Source: Bacteroidota bacterium (GTDB lineage: Bacteria > Bacteroidota > Bacteroidia > Palsa-965). From it: a stretch of 64,000 nucleotides of DNA. The DNA is taken from the NCBI GenBank assembly GCA_006218065.1, contig VBWE01000022.1, positions 1 through 64,000 of the forward strand. Reading direction: 5' to 3'. Below are positions 8,579 through 17,292 of this stretch, one piece after another. The notes under the pieces are model-generated. The model had not been told where the DNA came from. It worked only from the letters and a program-made list of their open reading frames with translations, and did no database searches. Both the position numbers and the translations under genes were made by a program. The first letter of the stretch is position 1. The number at the start of each line of letters is the position of its first letter.

Positions 8579-10627
8579 ATGAAAAAACACTACCTGTTAA
8601 CCGCAGGCCTGGCGATATGCTGGGCGCTGCTCACCAGAGGACAAGACGTTCATACCTGCGGCACGCCGCCCCCGCAGGGAAACCTGCTGATGCAAAACGA
8701 TCCCGCTGCGGAGCAGAAGCAGCGCCAGCTTGCCGCAGGCGGACCGTTGGTACTCCCGGTTATTTTCCACGTCTTTCACAGCCTGTACTCGAACGACCTG
8801 TACGGAACAGGAACCAATGTTTTGCGCCAGGACCTGGAAGACATGCTGAATTTCACGAATACGCTTTTGCGCAAACAGAATCCTGATACGGCATTGATCC
8901 CTGCTCCGTTCCAGCCGATGGCGGCCGACTGCGGGATCGAACTTTGCCTGGCGCAAACCGACCCGAACGGGAATACGATGTATGAAGCCGGGGTGGTACG
9001 TGTCAATGCGGCGACCAGCGGCGTACCGGCTGCCCTGTTTACACAACCCACGCAATTCAGCCAGAATTATGCTGCGGCATACGCCTGGGATCCGACCCGG
9101 TACCTGAACGTGTGGATCATGCCGATGTATTTTTACTCGAGTTATGCAGGCTGGGGCATGTTCCCCGATTCTTCAGGACTGGCCGGGGTTGCAGCGAGCA
9201 ATAACAACGGCGCCGGCGACGGGATTTACATCACTTACCTGGAAGTAAATTCACAGACGAGCATCATGGCGCACGAGATCGGCCATTTTCTCGGCTTGCG
9301 CCATGTGTGGGGAGATTCGAATTGCGGTGATGATTATTGCAACGACACACCCACACAGGCTGCCTCGAATTCCGGCTGCCCGGCATTTCCGCATATTTCG
9401 TGCAGCAATGCTCCGAACGGCGATATGTTTAATAATTACATGGATTATACGACCGACGCCTGCAAGCATTTGTTCACGTACGATCAGAAAATACGGATGC
9501 AGACGGTTCTCGCCAACAGCCCGCGCCGGCGTGAGCTTCCGTTGTCCACAGCCTGCACGCCGGGGACCACGCTTCCGCCGGTCGCTTCGTTCGTCAGCAG
9601 TCCTGCCGTGGCCTGCGCCATGCAACCGGTACAATATTCCGACAACAGCGGGTATCAGCCGACTTCCTGGCAATGGATTTTCCCCGGCGGATCGCCTGCG
9701 AATTCCACGCAGCAAAACCCGCAGGTGATGTATGCCATGCCGGGAATATACGGCGCCACGCTGATCGTTTCGAATTCCGCAGGAAGTGATACCATCAGTA
9801 TCAGCACGACGGTAAGCGTATTCGGTTACGGCATTTTTCCATCGGCAGAAAATTTTGAAAGCATGCAGGTGCCGCCACCCAACTGGGACCTGATGAGTAT
9901 CGTGGGCAATATGCCGCCGCCTTCATGGCAACTGGCCGGCGCTTCGGCTTACGGCATCGGTTCGTATTCGATGTCGATATTCAACTGGAATTTTCACCCG
10001 GTGCGTTCGCAGTTGCTGGATTTTTCCAATTACGCTTCTCCGACTTTATCGTTCGATTATGCTTGCGCACCGCACGCACAATTCCAGCCCGATAATTCCG
10101 ACTGGATGTACATCCAGGTTTCTACCGACTGCGGCGTGACGTTTTCCAACGTGCTTTATCTCGACAGCGTTGCGCTGAACACGGCCCCGCCCGCGGTGAA
10201 TTTCGTTCCGAACGTTTCGCAGTGGCGGCACGCGGTGGCCGATCTCTGGGCGTATGCCGGCATGGCGGGTGTTTATGTGCAATTCGACGGGCGCGCTTTG
10301 CCGAATTACCTGTATCTCGATAATATCAACCTTTACGACCAGGGCGCGATGAGTGTACAAACCGTCGCCGGCGAAAACACGATGACACTGATGCCGAATC
10401 CTTCGGCCGGGGAAACGAAAATTCATATCTCATCGTCCGGAGATAACAGGAGTATCGAAGTTTGCGATGTTACAGGCAGAAAAATAGCAGCCTTTGCAGT
10501 TACCAAAGATGATTTTGTACTCGAAGAGGAAACCGGTAAACGGCTGGAAGCCGGTATGTATATCGTAAGTTTCCGGCAAAATGGAAATCTCCGCAGCAGC
10601 CGGCGACTGGTTATTGCGGCGAAGTGA
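8579..10627 (+). CDS. Secreted M43-type zinc metalloprotease with PKD domain and T9SS sorting tail
   Basis: 682 residues from the ATG at 8579, chosen because MKKHYLLTAGLAICWALLTRG is a clean signal peptide. An upstream ATG at 8543 would spoil it. The zinc motif HEIGHFLGLRHVWG near residue 232 is the extended HExxHxxGxxH of the metzincins. A Cys-rich loop and a Met-turn (NYMDYTTDAC) follow, as in cytophagalysin/pappalysin-like M43 peptidases. A PKD domain follows (PVASFVSSPAVAC through SAGSDT, about residues 337-410), then a jelly-roll-like segment. The last 75 residues begin LMPNPSAGE and contain DVTGRKI and LEAGMYIVSF, the type A sorting domain recognised by the Bacteroidota type IX system. 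It is therefore expected at the cell surface or outside the cell. Confidence 0.9.
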   Translation: MKKHYLLTAGLAICWALLTRGQDVHTCGTPPPQGNLLMQNDPAAEQKQRQLAAGGPLVLPVIFHVFHSLYSNDLYGTGTNVLRQDLEDMLNFTNTLLRKQNPDTALIPAPFQPMAADCGIELCLAQTDPNGNTMYEAGVVRVNAATSGVPAALFTQPTQFSQNYAAAYAWDPTRYLNVWIMPMYFYSSYAGWGMFPDSSGLAGVAASNNNGAGDGIYITYLEVNSQTSIMAHEIGHFLGLRHVWGDSNCGDDYCNDTPTQAASNSGCPAFPHISCSNAPNGDMFNNYMDYTTDACKHLFTYDQKIRMQTVLANSPRRRELPLSTACTPGTTLPPVASFVSSPAVACAMQPVQYSDNSGYQPTSWQWIFPGGSPANSTQQNPQVMYAMPGIYGATLIVSNSAGSDTISISTTVSVFGYGIFPSAENFESMQVPPPNWDLMSIVGNMPPPSWQLAGASAYGIGSYSMSIFNWNFHPVRSQLLDFSNYASPTLSFDYACAPHAQFQPDNSDWMYIQVSTDCGVTFSNVLYLDSVALNTAPPAVNFVPNVSQWRHAVADLWAYAGMAGVYVQFDGRALPNYLYLDNINLYDQGAMSVQTVAGENTMTLMPNPSAGETKIHISSSGDNRSIEVCDVTGRKIAAFAVTKDDFVLEEETGKRLEAGMYIVSFRQNGNLRSSRRLVIAAK

Positions 10628-10671
10628 TGGAAAAAATTCCGGAGCCGGTTGACATGTCTTTTATAAATGCG

Positions 10672-10701
10672 GCAGGGGCGATCTTTTAGAATCGCCCCTG
10701 C
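10672..10701. repeat. GGGGCGAT hairpin between convergent genes
   Basis: Arms gcaggggcgat and atcgcccctgc pair perfectly around an eight-base loop. It sits between the stops of the M43 protease and the SPFH gene, which face each other. It may act as a bidirectional terminator, though no strong T-run follows. Same core as the hairpins at 2475 and 16585. Confidence 0.75.
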
Positions 10702-10721
10702 GGTAATGTTACAGGTTTTTT

Positions 10722-11663
10722 TTAATGCGGCTTATGCTTGTCGTCTATCAGTTTGTCCATCGACATCATCTGGCGCATGGTCTGCTGCATGCCTTCGGCC
10801 GATCCGTCGAGGAAAATCACGTTGCCTTTGGAATTTTCAGCGAAATGTTTGATGGCTTCCGTCCACATGGAAAAGAGGATTACCGAAGTATCGAGGTTGG
10901 CCTGCTGCATTTCCTTGGCGGCGCTGGTCATACCCTTGGCCACTTCTTCGCGGAAGAGCGCCACGCCCTGGCCGTGCAGTTGCGAAGCTTCCCGCTCGGC
11001 CGTTGCGGAGATTTTGATCGCGTTACCTTCGGCTTCGGCGGCTTTTGTTTTCGTGATCAGTAAGGCCTGTCCTTCGTTTTCGGCGGCGGCTTTGAGGTTG
11101 CTCGAAGCAACAACCTGCGCCATTGATTTCATAATTACATCATCGAACGTGATATCGTTCATCTGCGCATCGAGCAGGTGATAGCCCCATTCTTCGAGCA
11201 GGTGATCGAGCTGTTCTTTCAGGTGTTCGGTAATTTCACGGCGCAGGCTGAGTACTTCCGCCTGTTTGCGCGTAGCCACGTAGCCACGGATAACGCCTTC
11301 GATCGTGCGGATCAGCGCCTGCATGAAACTGCGCTCGTCCATAAATTTAAAGGCTACGTTCACCAGCGTTTTTTCCTGCTGGTCGATTACCGCGTAAAGC
11401 AGCATCGCTTTGAAATATACATTGGCCTGGTCGTTGGTGATGGCCTGGAATTCCAGTTCCACCGAACGGTTCTGGATAGAAATCCGCCTGTTCACTTTTT
11501 CGATCAGCGGAATTTTGAAATTCAGACCCGGGGTCATCATCCGGCGGTATTTCCCGAAAACAGTAGTCATGGCAACTGTTCCCTGCTGTACGGTTGCAAA
11601 ACATCCGAAGAAAAGTATCAGGCCGAAAAAGCCGAGGACGGAATAAATAATAATATCTGTCAT
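10722..11663 (-). CDS. SPFH/Band 7 membrane protein (stomatin/HflK-like)
   Basis: The 313-residue protein has one N-terminal membrane helix (residues 3-25) followed directly by the SPFH domain. Visible marks are GTVAMTTVFGKYRRMMTPGLNFKIP, RSVELEFQAITNDQANVYF and the ARxxAEV-like ATRKQAEVLSLRREI. A long helical, Ala/Glu-rich segment follows (AENEGQALLITKTKAAEAEGNAIKI and beyond), as in the flotillin/stomatin/HflKC group that forms oligomeric membrane rings. The C-terminus is a short His/Met-rich tail. No NfeD or protease partner is adjacent, so its specific role cannot be inferred. Confidence 0.88.
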   Translation of the reverse strand: MTDIIIYSVLGFFGLILFFGCFATVQQGTVAMTTVFGKYRRMMTPGLNFKIPLIEKVNRRISIQNRSVELEFQAITNDQANVYFKAMLLYAVIDQQEKTLVNVAFKFMDERSFMQALIRTIEGVIRGYVATRKQAEVLSLRREITEHLKEQLDHLLEEWGYHLLDAQMNDITFDDVIMKSMAQVVASSNLKAAAENEGQALLITKTKAAEAEGNAIKISATAEREASQLHGQGVALFREEVAKGMTSAAKEMQQANLDTSVILFSMWTEAIKHFAENSKGNVIFLDGSAEGMQQTMRQMMSMDKLIDDKHKPH

Positions 11664-11879
11664 ACGTGTAGGTGTTGTTTATGGGGTAAAAGTAGGGATG
11701 TAGGCGATGCATTGCAATACTCAGCCGAAAAAAGAACTTGGCGGATAAAGAATTACGGTAAATACCGCATTAGTCAAGGCACTCTGAAGAAGGAACGCTC
11801 AATGATCAACTCCCATCGGACAAATTCATTGATAATTGAGAGTTGGGTGTTTGGCGTTGTGCGTTTTTATTTCATCGCG

Positions 11880-13304
11880 CTAACTTACTTCATCCCGCTT
11901 CTCCAGCAGCACCACATTCTCCACGTGATGCGTATGCGGAAACATATCCACCGGCTGCACACGGGTTACTTTGTATGCGGCGTCAAGCAGGGCCAGGTCG
12001 CGGGCCTGGGAGGCGGGGTTGCAGCTTACGTACACCACTTTTTTCGCGCCGCTTGTTGCGATGCAGCGCACCACGTCTTCGTGCATACCCGCGCGCGGCG
12101 GATCGGTAATGATCACGTCGGGTGAACCATTTTCGGAAAGGAAAGCTGCGTTGAAAATATCTTTCATATCCGCCGCGAAGAATTTACAATTCGTGATCCC
12201 GTTCATCGCCGCGTTTTCACGGGCATCCGCAATCGCGGCTTCTACATATTCCACGCCGATTACTTTTTTCGCCTGCTTCGCCACGAACTGCGCGATGGTT
12301 CCCGTGCCGGTGTACAAATCGTAAACTGTTTCGCTGCCGGTAAGTCCTGCAAACTCGCGCGCTACTTTATAAAGCACGTAAGCCTGCGCGGAATTCGTCT
12401 GGTAAAACGATTTCGGCCCGACTTTGAAACGCAGGTCTTCCATCGCTTCGATGATATGATCGTTGCCGTGAAAAAGCTGAATGTCGAGATCGCCGATCGT
12501 ATCGTTCGCTTTCGGGTTGACCACATACATCAGCGAAGTGATCTGCGGAAATTTATCCCGCAGGGCCTGCAGCAGCAGTTGATGCGATTCCGGCTCATCG
12601 TCACAGAAAACCACCAGTACCATGATCCCGCCGGTGGAAGCGGTGCGGACGATCAGGTTACGCAGCAGGCCGGTTTTATTCCGGATATCGAAAAAAGAAA
12701 ATCCGTGCTCGTCCGAAAACGCTTTCACGAAAAGGCGGATACTGTCCGAAGGCTCCTCCTGCAAATGACAATGATTTACGTGCAGCACTTTATCGAACGT
12801 GCCGGGAATGTGAAAACCCAGCGCATTGCGGTTCTGCTGGTCGAAGGCCGCGCCGCTTTCCACTTCTTCGTTCGTCAGCCAGCGTTTATTGGAAAAACTG
12901 TAATCGAGGCGGTTGCGGTAATAATATACTTTTTCCGATCCGAGGATGGGCTGCAGCGGCGGCAGGGCGATTCCGCCGAGCCGTTCGAGCGAGTCGAGCA
13001 CCTGCTGCTGTTTGAAATGCAGTTGCCATTGGTAGCCGAGATGCTGCCACTTGCAGCCGCCGCAAACACCGAAATGTTCGCAGGCGGGTTTGGTCCGTTT
13101 GTCGGACTGATGATGAAAATGAATCGCTTTTCCTTCGGCGTAGCGTTTTTTCTTGCGCGTAACCTGGATATCCACGACATCGCCGGGAACGGCGTTCGAC
13201 ACGAAGACCACCATATTATCCACGCGGGCAATGGATTTTCCTTCGGCCACGGCGGATGCGATTTCTACATTTTCCAGGATCAGCGTCGTTCTCGGTTTTT
13301 TCAT
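11880..13304 (-). CDS. rlmD: 23S rRNA (uracil-C5)-methyltransferase, RlmD type
   Basis: The 474-residue protein begins with a TRAM domain (about residues 5-65, IQVTRKKKRYAEGKAI). A Cys cluster CEHFGVCGGCKWQHL follows, the 4Fe-4S ligand set of the RumA/RlmD family. The C-terminal Rossmann methyltransferase carries VYDLYTGTGTIAQF (SAM motif I), ITDPPRAGMHEDV and YVSCNPASQARDL, the last holding the nucleophilic Cys. The family methylates U1939 of 23S rRNA in Escherichia coli; the exact base here is inferred. A TACCTTTG promoter box ends only five bases before the ATG, so the message is probably leaderless or nearly so. Confidence 0.9.
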   Translation of the reverse strand: MKKPRTTLILENVEIASAVAEGKSIARVDNMVVFVSNAVPGDVVDIQVTRKKKRYAEGKAIHFHHQSDKRTKPACEHFGVCGGCKWQHLGYQWQLHFKQQQVLDSLERLGGIALPPLQPILGSEKVYYYRNRLDYSFSNKRWLTNEEVESGAAFDQQNRNALGFHIPGTFDKVLHVNHCHLQEEPSDSIRLFVKAFSDEHGFSFFDIRNKTGLLRNLIVRTASTGGIMVLVVFCDDEPESHQLLLQALRDKFPQITSLMYVVNPKANDTIGDLDIQLFHGNDHIIEAMEDLRFKVGPKSFYQTNSAQAYVLYKVAREFAGLTGSETVYDLYTGTGTIAQFVAKQAKKVIGVEYVEAAIADARENAAMNGITNCKFFAADMKDIFNAAFLSENGSPDVIITDPPRAGMHEDVVRCIATSGAKKVVYVSCNPASQARDLALLDAAYKVTRVQPVDMFPHTHHVENVVLLEKRDEVS

Positions 13305-13309
13305 CGCGG

Positions 13310-13317
13310 CAAAGGTA
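13310..13317 (-). promoter_or_regulatory. -7 promoter box immediately before rlmD
   Basis: On the minus strand TACCTTTG matches TAnnTTTG exactly and is separated from the rlmD ATG by only five bases. This predicts a leaderless or near-leaderless transcript. It also falls in the 22-base gap between rlmD and the upstream arylsulfotransferase-like gene, so rlmD has its own promoter. Confidence 0.55.
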
Positions 13318-13326
13318 ACCGCTTCT

Positions 13327-15036
13327 TCAGCATTTCGAATAAAAACCCGTTTGCAGGAAAACGGTTTTTCCGCGCAGCGCTCCGTGGAATTTTTGTTTGC
13401 GCAGGAAATCAGTGAAGGATTTCAGCAGCACGTCCATCGCTTTTTTTTCGTCGAGCGATTTGCAGTAAAAATTCGTTTTCGCGATGGAGCAGGAGAGGAG
13501 TTCGCCGCTGTCGCTGATGCTGACCATAAACTGGCCGCCGAAGGTTTCGCATGATCCGCAGCGCATGCTGAATCCCGTTTGCGCCAGCACACGGTCCAGC
13601 CCGCCCGACTCGCGGTATGCGCGCAGCAGGTCGTAATACGCGTCTTCCTGCGCTTTGTTCATTTTACCGGATCGCAGCGTATCCGGACCGTTCAGCATTT
13701 TTGCGGTTACTTTCAGCGGGATGGAGCGCAGGAACCCGCCGTCGCCGTAAGGAATATCAAGGTAATACTCGCCGGGAACAGCGGGCGAGATCAGTTGCGC
13801 CGTATCGCCGTTCGACCAGCGGCGCGGACCTGCACTTGCCGTTTCGAGTTTGTACCCGCCGTACTGCCAGCTTCCGCTGATCACCGGGCGGGGCAGTTCG
13901 AAAGGCAGGGAAGGATAATAGAACGCCCGGTAAGTTCCCGCAGTGTCTTTAAAAGCGAGCTCGATGATTTTACTGCCGTCCGGTTTCACCATGTCAAACA
14001 TGATGTTCTGCTTACTGTTCTGGATCTTGCCGTAATTGGTCAGCATGTACCCGTTTGCTGCGCGGTGTGCGTTGCCGGCTGCGTCGCTTACCAGTTGAGG
14101 TTTACGGGTGTACGACCAGACGAGTTTCGCCGTTTTTTTTGCGTCGTCCATTTCATATTCCATCGCGCGGGCGGCGTGTTTTCTCTTCGCGTCGGCATAC
14201 CCGTTGTCGAAAAGCGTCATGCGGTTGCCGCCGGAAAAACGGGCGTCGTGCTGGCCGAGAAAAGGCAAACTGTCGTTCAGCAGCTTGATGTTATTCCGTT
14301 TTCCGCCGAAGCGCCAGAGGATCATGCCCGTGTTTTTCTGCACTTTGATGATCTCGTTCGAATAGCGCACGGAGATGAGCAGGTACTCACCGGCGCTGTC
14401 CTGGTCCACGGAATTGAAATGCGTGATGTCGATTTTCGCCGTATCGTTCAGGTAAATTTTTTCCGCGTCTTCCAGCCGGAAATGCGGAGCGGAGCGCCAT
14501 TCGTACACCAGTCTTTTGTTTGCGTCGAGTTCCTGGATCACGCCTGTGATCACTTTGGCGCGTTTGCTTCCCGCCAGGTTTTTCTGCTTGAAAATTTTGT
14601 AACGGCTCATGTCTTTCTGCTCGATCTCTTGTCCGAGCAGCAGGAAATGCCCGTCGGGCAGCACGACAAAATCATGCGAATCGGTGGTGATGCCGTTTAC
14701 ACAGCTCACCGAATCGATGATCCGGAAATTTTTGTCGAAGAGGTAAAATTTATCCTTCCCGAAAAAAGAGATGATTCCGTTCGCATGCATTTTGAAATCG
14801 GAACCGGTATGGGTAAGGCGATAATAAACCGTATGCCCGTTGCCGTCCATAATCACCTGCTGGCCGGGCATCGTATCGTACATCACTTTCATGCGGAAGG
14901 AGCGGAAGAAATAATAACCGGGGCTGGCGGCGCTGTCGTAAATGGTGACTTGGCGTTCCAGCAACTGCGCGCGCGCCGGGCAGAAGAGCAGGAGCAGGAG
15001 TAAAACGAGCAGGCCGGTTTCCAGGATTTTACGCAT
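13327..15036 (-). CDS. Arylsulfotransferase (ASST)-family-like secreted protein
   Basis: The 569-residue protein has a strong signal peptide (MRKILETGLLVLLLLLLFCP followed by ARAQ). The central region carries the repeated blade phrases of the ASST beta-propeller family: TTDSHDFVVLPDGHFLLLG, DITHFNSVDQDSAGEYLLI, GMILWRFGG and GQHDARFSGGNRMTLFDNG. In characterised ASSTs a His on the propeller accepts the sulfate; candidate His residues are present (SHD, THFN, QHD), but I cannot assign the catalytic one. About 120 C-terminal residues include CGSCETFGG and have no recognised domain. The protein is probably periplasmic or at the cell surface. The ASST label is by family resemblance only; bacterial members often lack proven sulfotransferase activity. 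Confidence 0.7.
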   Translation of the reverse strand: MRKILETGLLVLLLLLLFCPARAQLLERQVTIYDSAASPGYYFFRSFRMKVMYDTMPGQQVIMDGNGHTVYYRLTHTGSDFKMHANGIISFFGKDKFYLFDKNFRIIDSVSCVNGITTDSHDFVVLPDGHFLLLGQEIEQKDMSRYKIFKQKNLAGSKRAKVITGVIQELDANKRLVYEWRSAPHFRLEDAEKIYLNDTAKIDITHFNSVDQDSAGEYLLISVRYSNEIIKVQKNTGMILWRFGGKRNNIKLLNDSLPFLGQHDARFSGGNRMTLFDNGYADAKRKHAARAMEYEMDDAKKTAKLVWSYTRKPQLVSDAAGNAHRAANGYMLTNYGKIQNSKQNIMFDMVKPDGSKIIELAFKDTAGTYRAFYYPSLPFELPRPVISGSWQYGGYKLETASAGPRRWSNGDTAQLISPAVPGEYYLDIPYGDGGFLRSIPLKVTAKMLNGPDTLRSGKMNKAQEDAYYDLLRAYRESGGLDRVLAQTGFSMRCGSCETFGGQFMVSISDSGELLSCSIAKTNFYCKSLDEKKAMDVLLKSFTDFLRKQKFHGALRGKTVFLQTGFYSKC

Positions 15037-15101
15037 CGGGTGATTGTATCGCGGTAAAAATAGGATTATAAAGAAGTCCGGTAAAAAAAATGAGTCTGTT
15101 G

Positions 15102-15216
15102 CACCAGTTCGGAGTTTTATATAAAGTCGGTCTCGTCCCGATAGCTATCGGGAGCCGCTCGACCTGACAAGTATCCATAAAACTCCGAACTCAAAGCTCC
15201 CGACTCCGAACTGGTG
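15102..15216. repeat. Composite inverted repeat holding a CCCGATAGC palindrome
   Basis: The outer arms caccagttcggagt (15102-15115) and actccgaactggtg (15203-15216) are perfect inverse copies, and a second inverse copy of the inner part lies at 15177-15190. Inside, 15133-15174 is a copy of a dispersed element (tcgtcccgatagctatcggg then gagccgctc) also found at 51044-51085. It fills the gap upstream of the COQ4-like gene. Confidence 0.75.
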
Positions 15217-15284
15217 AACGATTCATTCCGCAGGAATTTTATAACAATCCATTGAACAACCGGCGATCTTCGTATGTTGAATAC

Positions 15285-15887
15285 ATGGCTATGAACATGC
15301 AGACTCCGCGACAGATTTTGGACAAATTCTACAAGGACAACCGGCTTGGCGACGACGGCGGGCAAAGCAGCAGCAGTGTGAAGATCGAACTCGCGCCGAA
15401 AATCAATCTCTATTTTCCGAATTTCGATTCGCGGCGGAAAGCCGTGATGAAGCACGATATTCATCATCTCCTTACCGGCTACAAAACTACGCTGGCGGGC
15501 GAAGGAGCGATCAGCGCCTGGGAACTGGCTTCGGGCTGCTGGAATTACAAGGCGGCTTTTATCATCAACCTGAGCGGGCTGATGCTCGGTATGCTGGTGA
15601 ACCCGCTTGCCGTGCTGCGGGCTTTTGCGCGGGGGCGGCGAACGAAAAACCTGTATGCGGATCCGTTTTCCAATGAAGAGGCGCTGGACAAACCGATCGG
15701 CGAGTTGCAGGCGCTTTTTTTACTGGACAAGTTCGGTATCGATCAGAAACCGGGCTTTGCCGATGTGCTGCTTTTGCTCGCGTTTCTCCTGCTGGGACTG
15801 GTTAACTCGCTACTATCGCTGGTTTTGTTGCCATTCCTTGTGATTTACAGTTTGTACGTTGTCATCAGCAGAAAGGGGAAATCCTGA
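15285..15887 (+). CDS. COQ4-like protein with hydrophobic C-terminal membrane segment
   Basis: About 200 residues from the ATG at 15285; a TTG at 15252 could add eleven. The sequence HDIHHLLTGY...GE fits the COQ4 zinc motif HDxxH-x11-E exactly (His57, Asp58, His61, Glu73 in this numbering). It is followed by ISAWELASG, as in COQ4. COQ4 acts in ubiquinone synthesis in eukaryotes and proteobacteria. Bacteroidota normally make menaquinone, so the substrate here is open. Unlike textbook COQ4, residues about 157-196 form one long hydrophobic stretch or two membrane helices, and another hydrophobic segment lies near residue 85. Family assignment rests on the motif and its spacing; function is inference. 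Confidence 0.6.
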   Translation: MAMNMQTPRQILDKFYKDNRLGDDGGQSSSSVKIELAPKINLYFPNFDSRRKAVMKHDIHHLLTGYKTTLAGEGAISAWELASGCWNYKAAFIINLSGLMLGMLVNPLAVLRAFARGRRTKNLYADPFSNEEALDKPIGELQALFLLDKFGIDQKPGFADVLLLLAFLLLGLVNSLLSLVLLPFLVIYSLYVVISRKGKS

Positions 15888-15983
15888 TTTTGCAGGTGTT
15901 TATTTTGGATAATTCGGCTTCAATACCGATATTTGCCGTCCGTAAAAATGCGGATTAAATCTAACTAACTAAAAACCAGTAAC

Positions 15984-16517
15984 ATGCCTGCAAAAATCAG
16001 ACTACAGCGTCATGGAAAAAAGGGTAATGCCTATTTCCATATTGTAGTTGCGGACGGTCGTGCACCTCGAGATGGCAAATTCATTGAGAAGATAGGCACG
16101 TACAACCCGACTACCAACCCGGCTTCGATCGAGATCGATCATGAAGCGGCAATCGGATGGCTTAAAAACGGCGCTCAGCCTACGGACACCTGCCGTGCGA
16201 TTCTTTCGTACAAAGGCGTACTCATGCGCTACCACCTGCACAAAGGCGTGCTGAAAGGCGCCCTCACACAGGAACAGGCCGATGCGAAACTCGAAAAATG
16301 GCTGCAGGAAAAGCAAGCTAAAGTAGAGGCCAAAAAAGGCAGCATTGCCGACAGTACCCGCGACGAAATGAAAAAACGTCTCGATGCTGAAGCCAAAGCC
16401 AACGCAGCCCGCGCCGCGAAAATCGCCGCTAAAAACGCCGCTGCCGTTGAAGTACCCGAAACTCCTGCCGCAGCCGAAGAAACTGCTGCACCGGCAGAAG
16501 AGAACAAGGAAGGGTAG
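15984..16517 (+). CDS. rpsP: 30S ribosomal protein S16
   Basis: The first 80 residues are a standard S16: [39 protein letters not shown] and [10 protein letters not shown]. The protein is 177 residues, about twice the usual length. The extra C-terminal half is Ala/Glu/Lys-rich and probably helical, a feature seen in Bacteroidota S16 proteins. The downstream gene is rimM, the usual 30S-maturation partner, after a 137-base gap that contains a strong 13-bp hairpin. S16 assembles into the 30S body near the 5' domain of 16S rRNA. Confidence 0.96.
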   Translation: MPAKIRLQRHGKKGNAYFHIVVADGRAPRDGKFIEKIGTYNPTTNPASIEIDHEAAIGWLKNGAQPTDTCRAILSYKGVLMRYHLHKGVLKGALTQEQADAKLEKWLQEKQAKVEAKKGSIADSTRDEMKKRLDAEAKANAARAAKIAAKNAAAVEVPETPAAAEETAAPAEENKEG

Positions 16518-16584
16518 TTTTTCGCAAAAACTTACAGGTACTTATAACGTTTGCGTTGTAACAGGTACTTGTAGTAAATACTTC

Positions 16585-16613
16585 GTATGGGCGATGCACT
16601 GCATCGCCCATAC
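16585..16613. repeat. Strong 13-bp hairpin between rpsP and rimM
   Basis: Perfect arms gtatgggcgatgc and gcatcgcccatac enclose a three-base loop. It shares the GGGCGAT/ATCGCCC core with the palindromes at 2475 and 10672. Its place inside a probable rpsP-rimM transcript means it could lower rimM expression by partial termination or RNA processing; that is inference. Confidence 0.8.
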
Positions 16614-16653
16614 TTTTAGGAACTGTTTCAACAAACCGTTTTGGGGAAAAGTT

Positions 16654-17196
16654 TTGGAAAAAGAAGACTGTTTTTGCCTCGGTTTCGTTTCAAAGGTTAC
16701 CGGTACTGCCGGTGAGCTCGTTTTCCAGTTCGACGTGGACGATGCTTCGCGGTACCGTGAACTGAATATGGTTTTCGCGGAAATAAACGGGGGACTGCTT
16801 CCGTTTTTCATCCGGCGTATCCATATCAAAGGCAAAAGCGCCGTAGTCCTGCTCGAAGGAATAGATACGAAAGACCAGGCCGCCATGTTTGTCCGCGCCG
16901 GCCTGTTTCTCCCGCTGGCCATGCTGCCTGCGCTGGATGAAAAACAATTTTACCTGCACGAGATCGGCGGATTCGAAGTGATCGACAGCGTATTCGGTCT
17001 GGTGGGAAAAGCGACCGGCGTACTCGAATACCCTGCCCAGCGTGTGCTGCAGGTGATGCGCGAAAGGCAGGAAATACTCATCCCGCTTTACCCGGGCGTG
17101 GTCGAAAAAGTGGACCGCGATAAAAAGCAACTCCTTGTAAAAGCTCCCGAAGGACTGATCGGCCTGTATATTGATCTTTCCGCACCGGATGCATAA
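16654..17196 (+). CDS. rimM: Ribosome maturation factor RimM
   Basis: RimM has an N-terminal PRC-like RimM domain (CLGFVSKVTGTAGELVFQF, IHIKGKSAVVLLEGIDTKDQAA) and a C-terminal PRC barrel (HEIGGFEVIDSVFGLVGKATGVLEYPAQRVLQV). Both are visible here in the right order. The frame is open far upstream into rpsP, but the family N-terminus begins just before CLGFV. The best start is therefore a TTG at 16654 (180 residues, normal length), preceded by ggggaaaag. An in-frame ATG at 16588 lies inside the hairpin and would add 22 residues. RimM binds free 30S subunits beside S19 and helps mature the 16S 3' domain. Confidence 0.85.
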   Translation: MEKEDCFCLGFVSKVTGTAGELVFQFDVDDASRYRELNMVFAEINGGLLPFFIRRIHIKGKSAVVLLEGIDTKDQAAMFVRAGLFLPLAMLPALDEKQFYLHEIGGFEVIDSVFGLVGKATGVLEYPAQRVLQVMRERQEILIPLYPGVVEKVDRDKKQLLVKAPEGLIGLYIDLSAPDA

Positions 17197-17292
17197 TGTT
17201 GCGTTTTTTTCAGTAGCTTAGTGTTACATACGGGGAATGCATTGCATTACCTGCATAGTATCACTTAAGACTTTCCGCGTTGAAACGCTTTT

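Noticed and set aside
13579-15003. 474-codon plus-strand frame opposite the arylsulfotransferase-like gene
   Set aside because: The minus-strand frame has a signal peptide and propeller motifs; this one has none.
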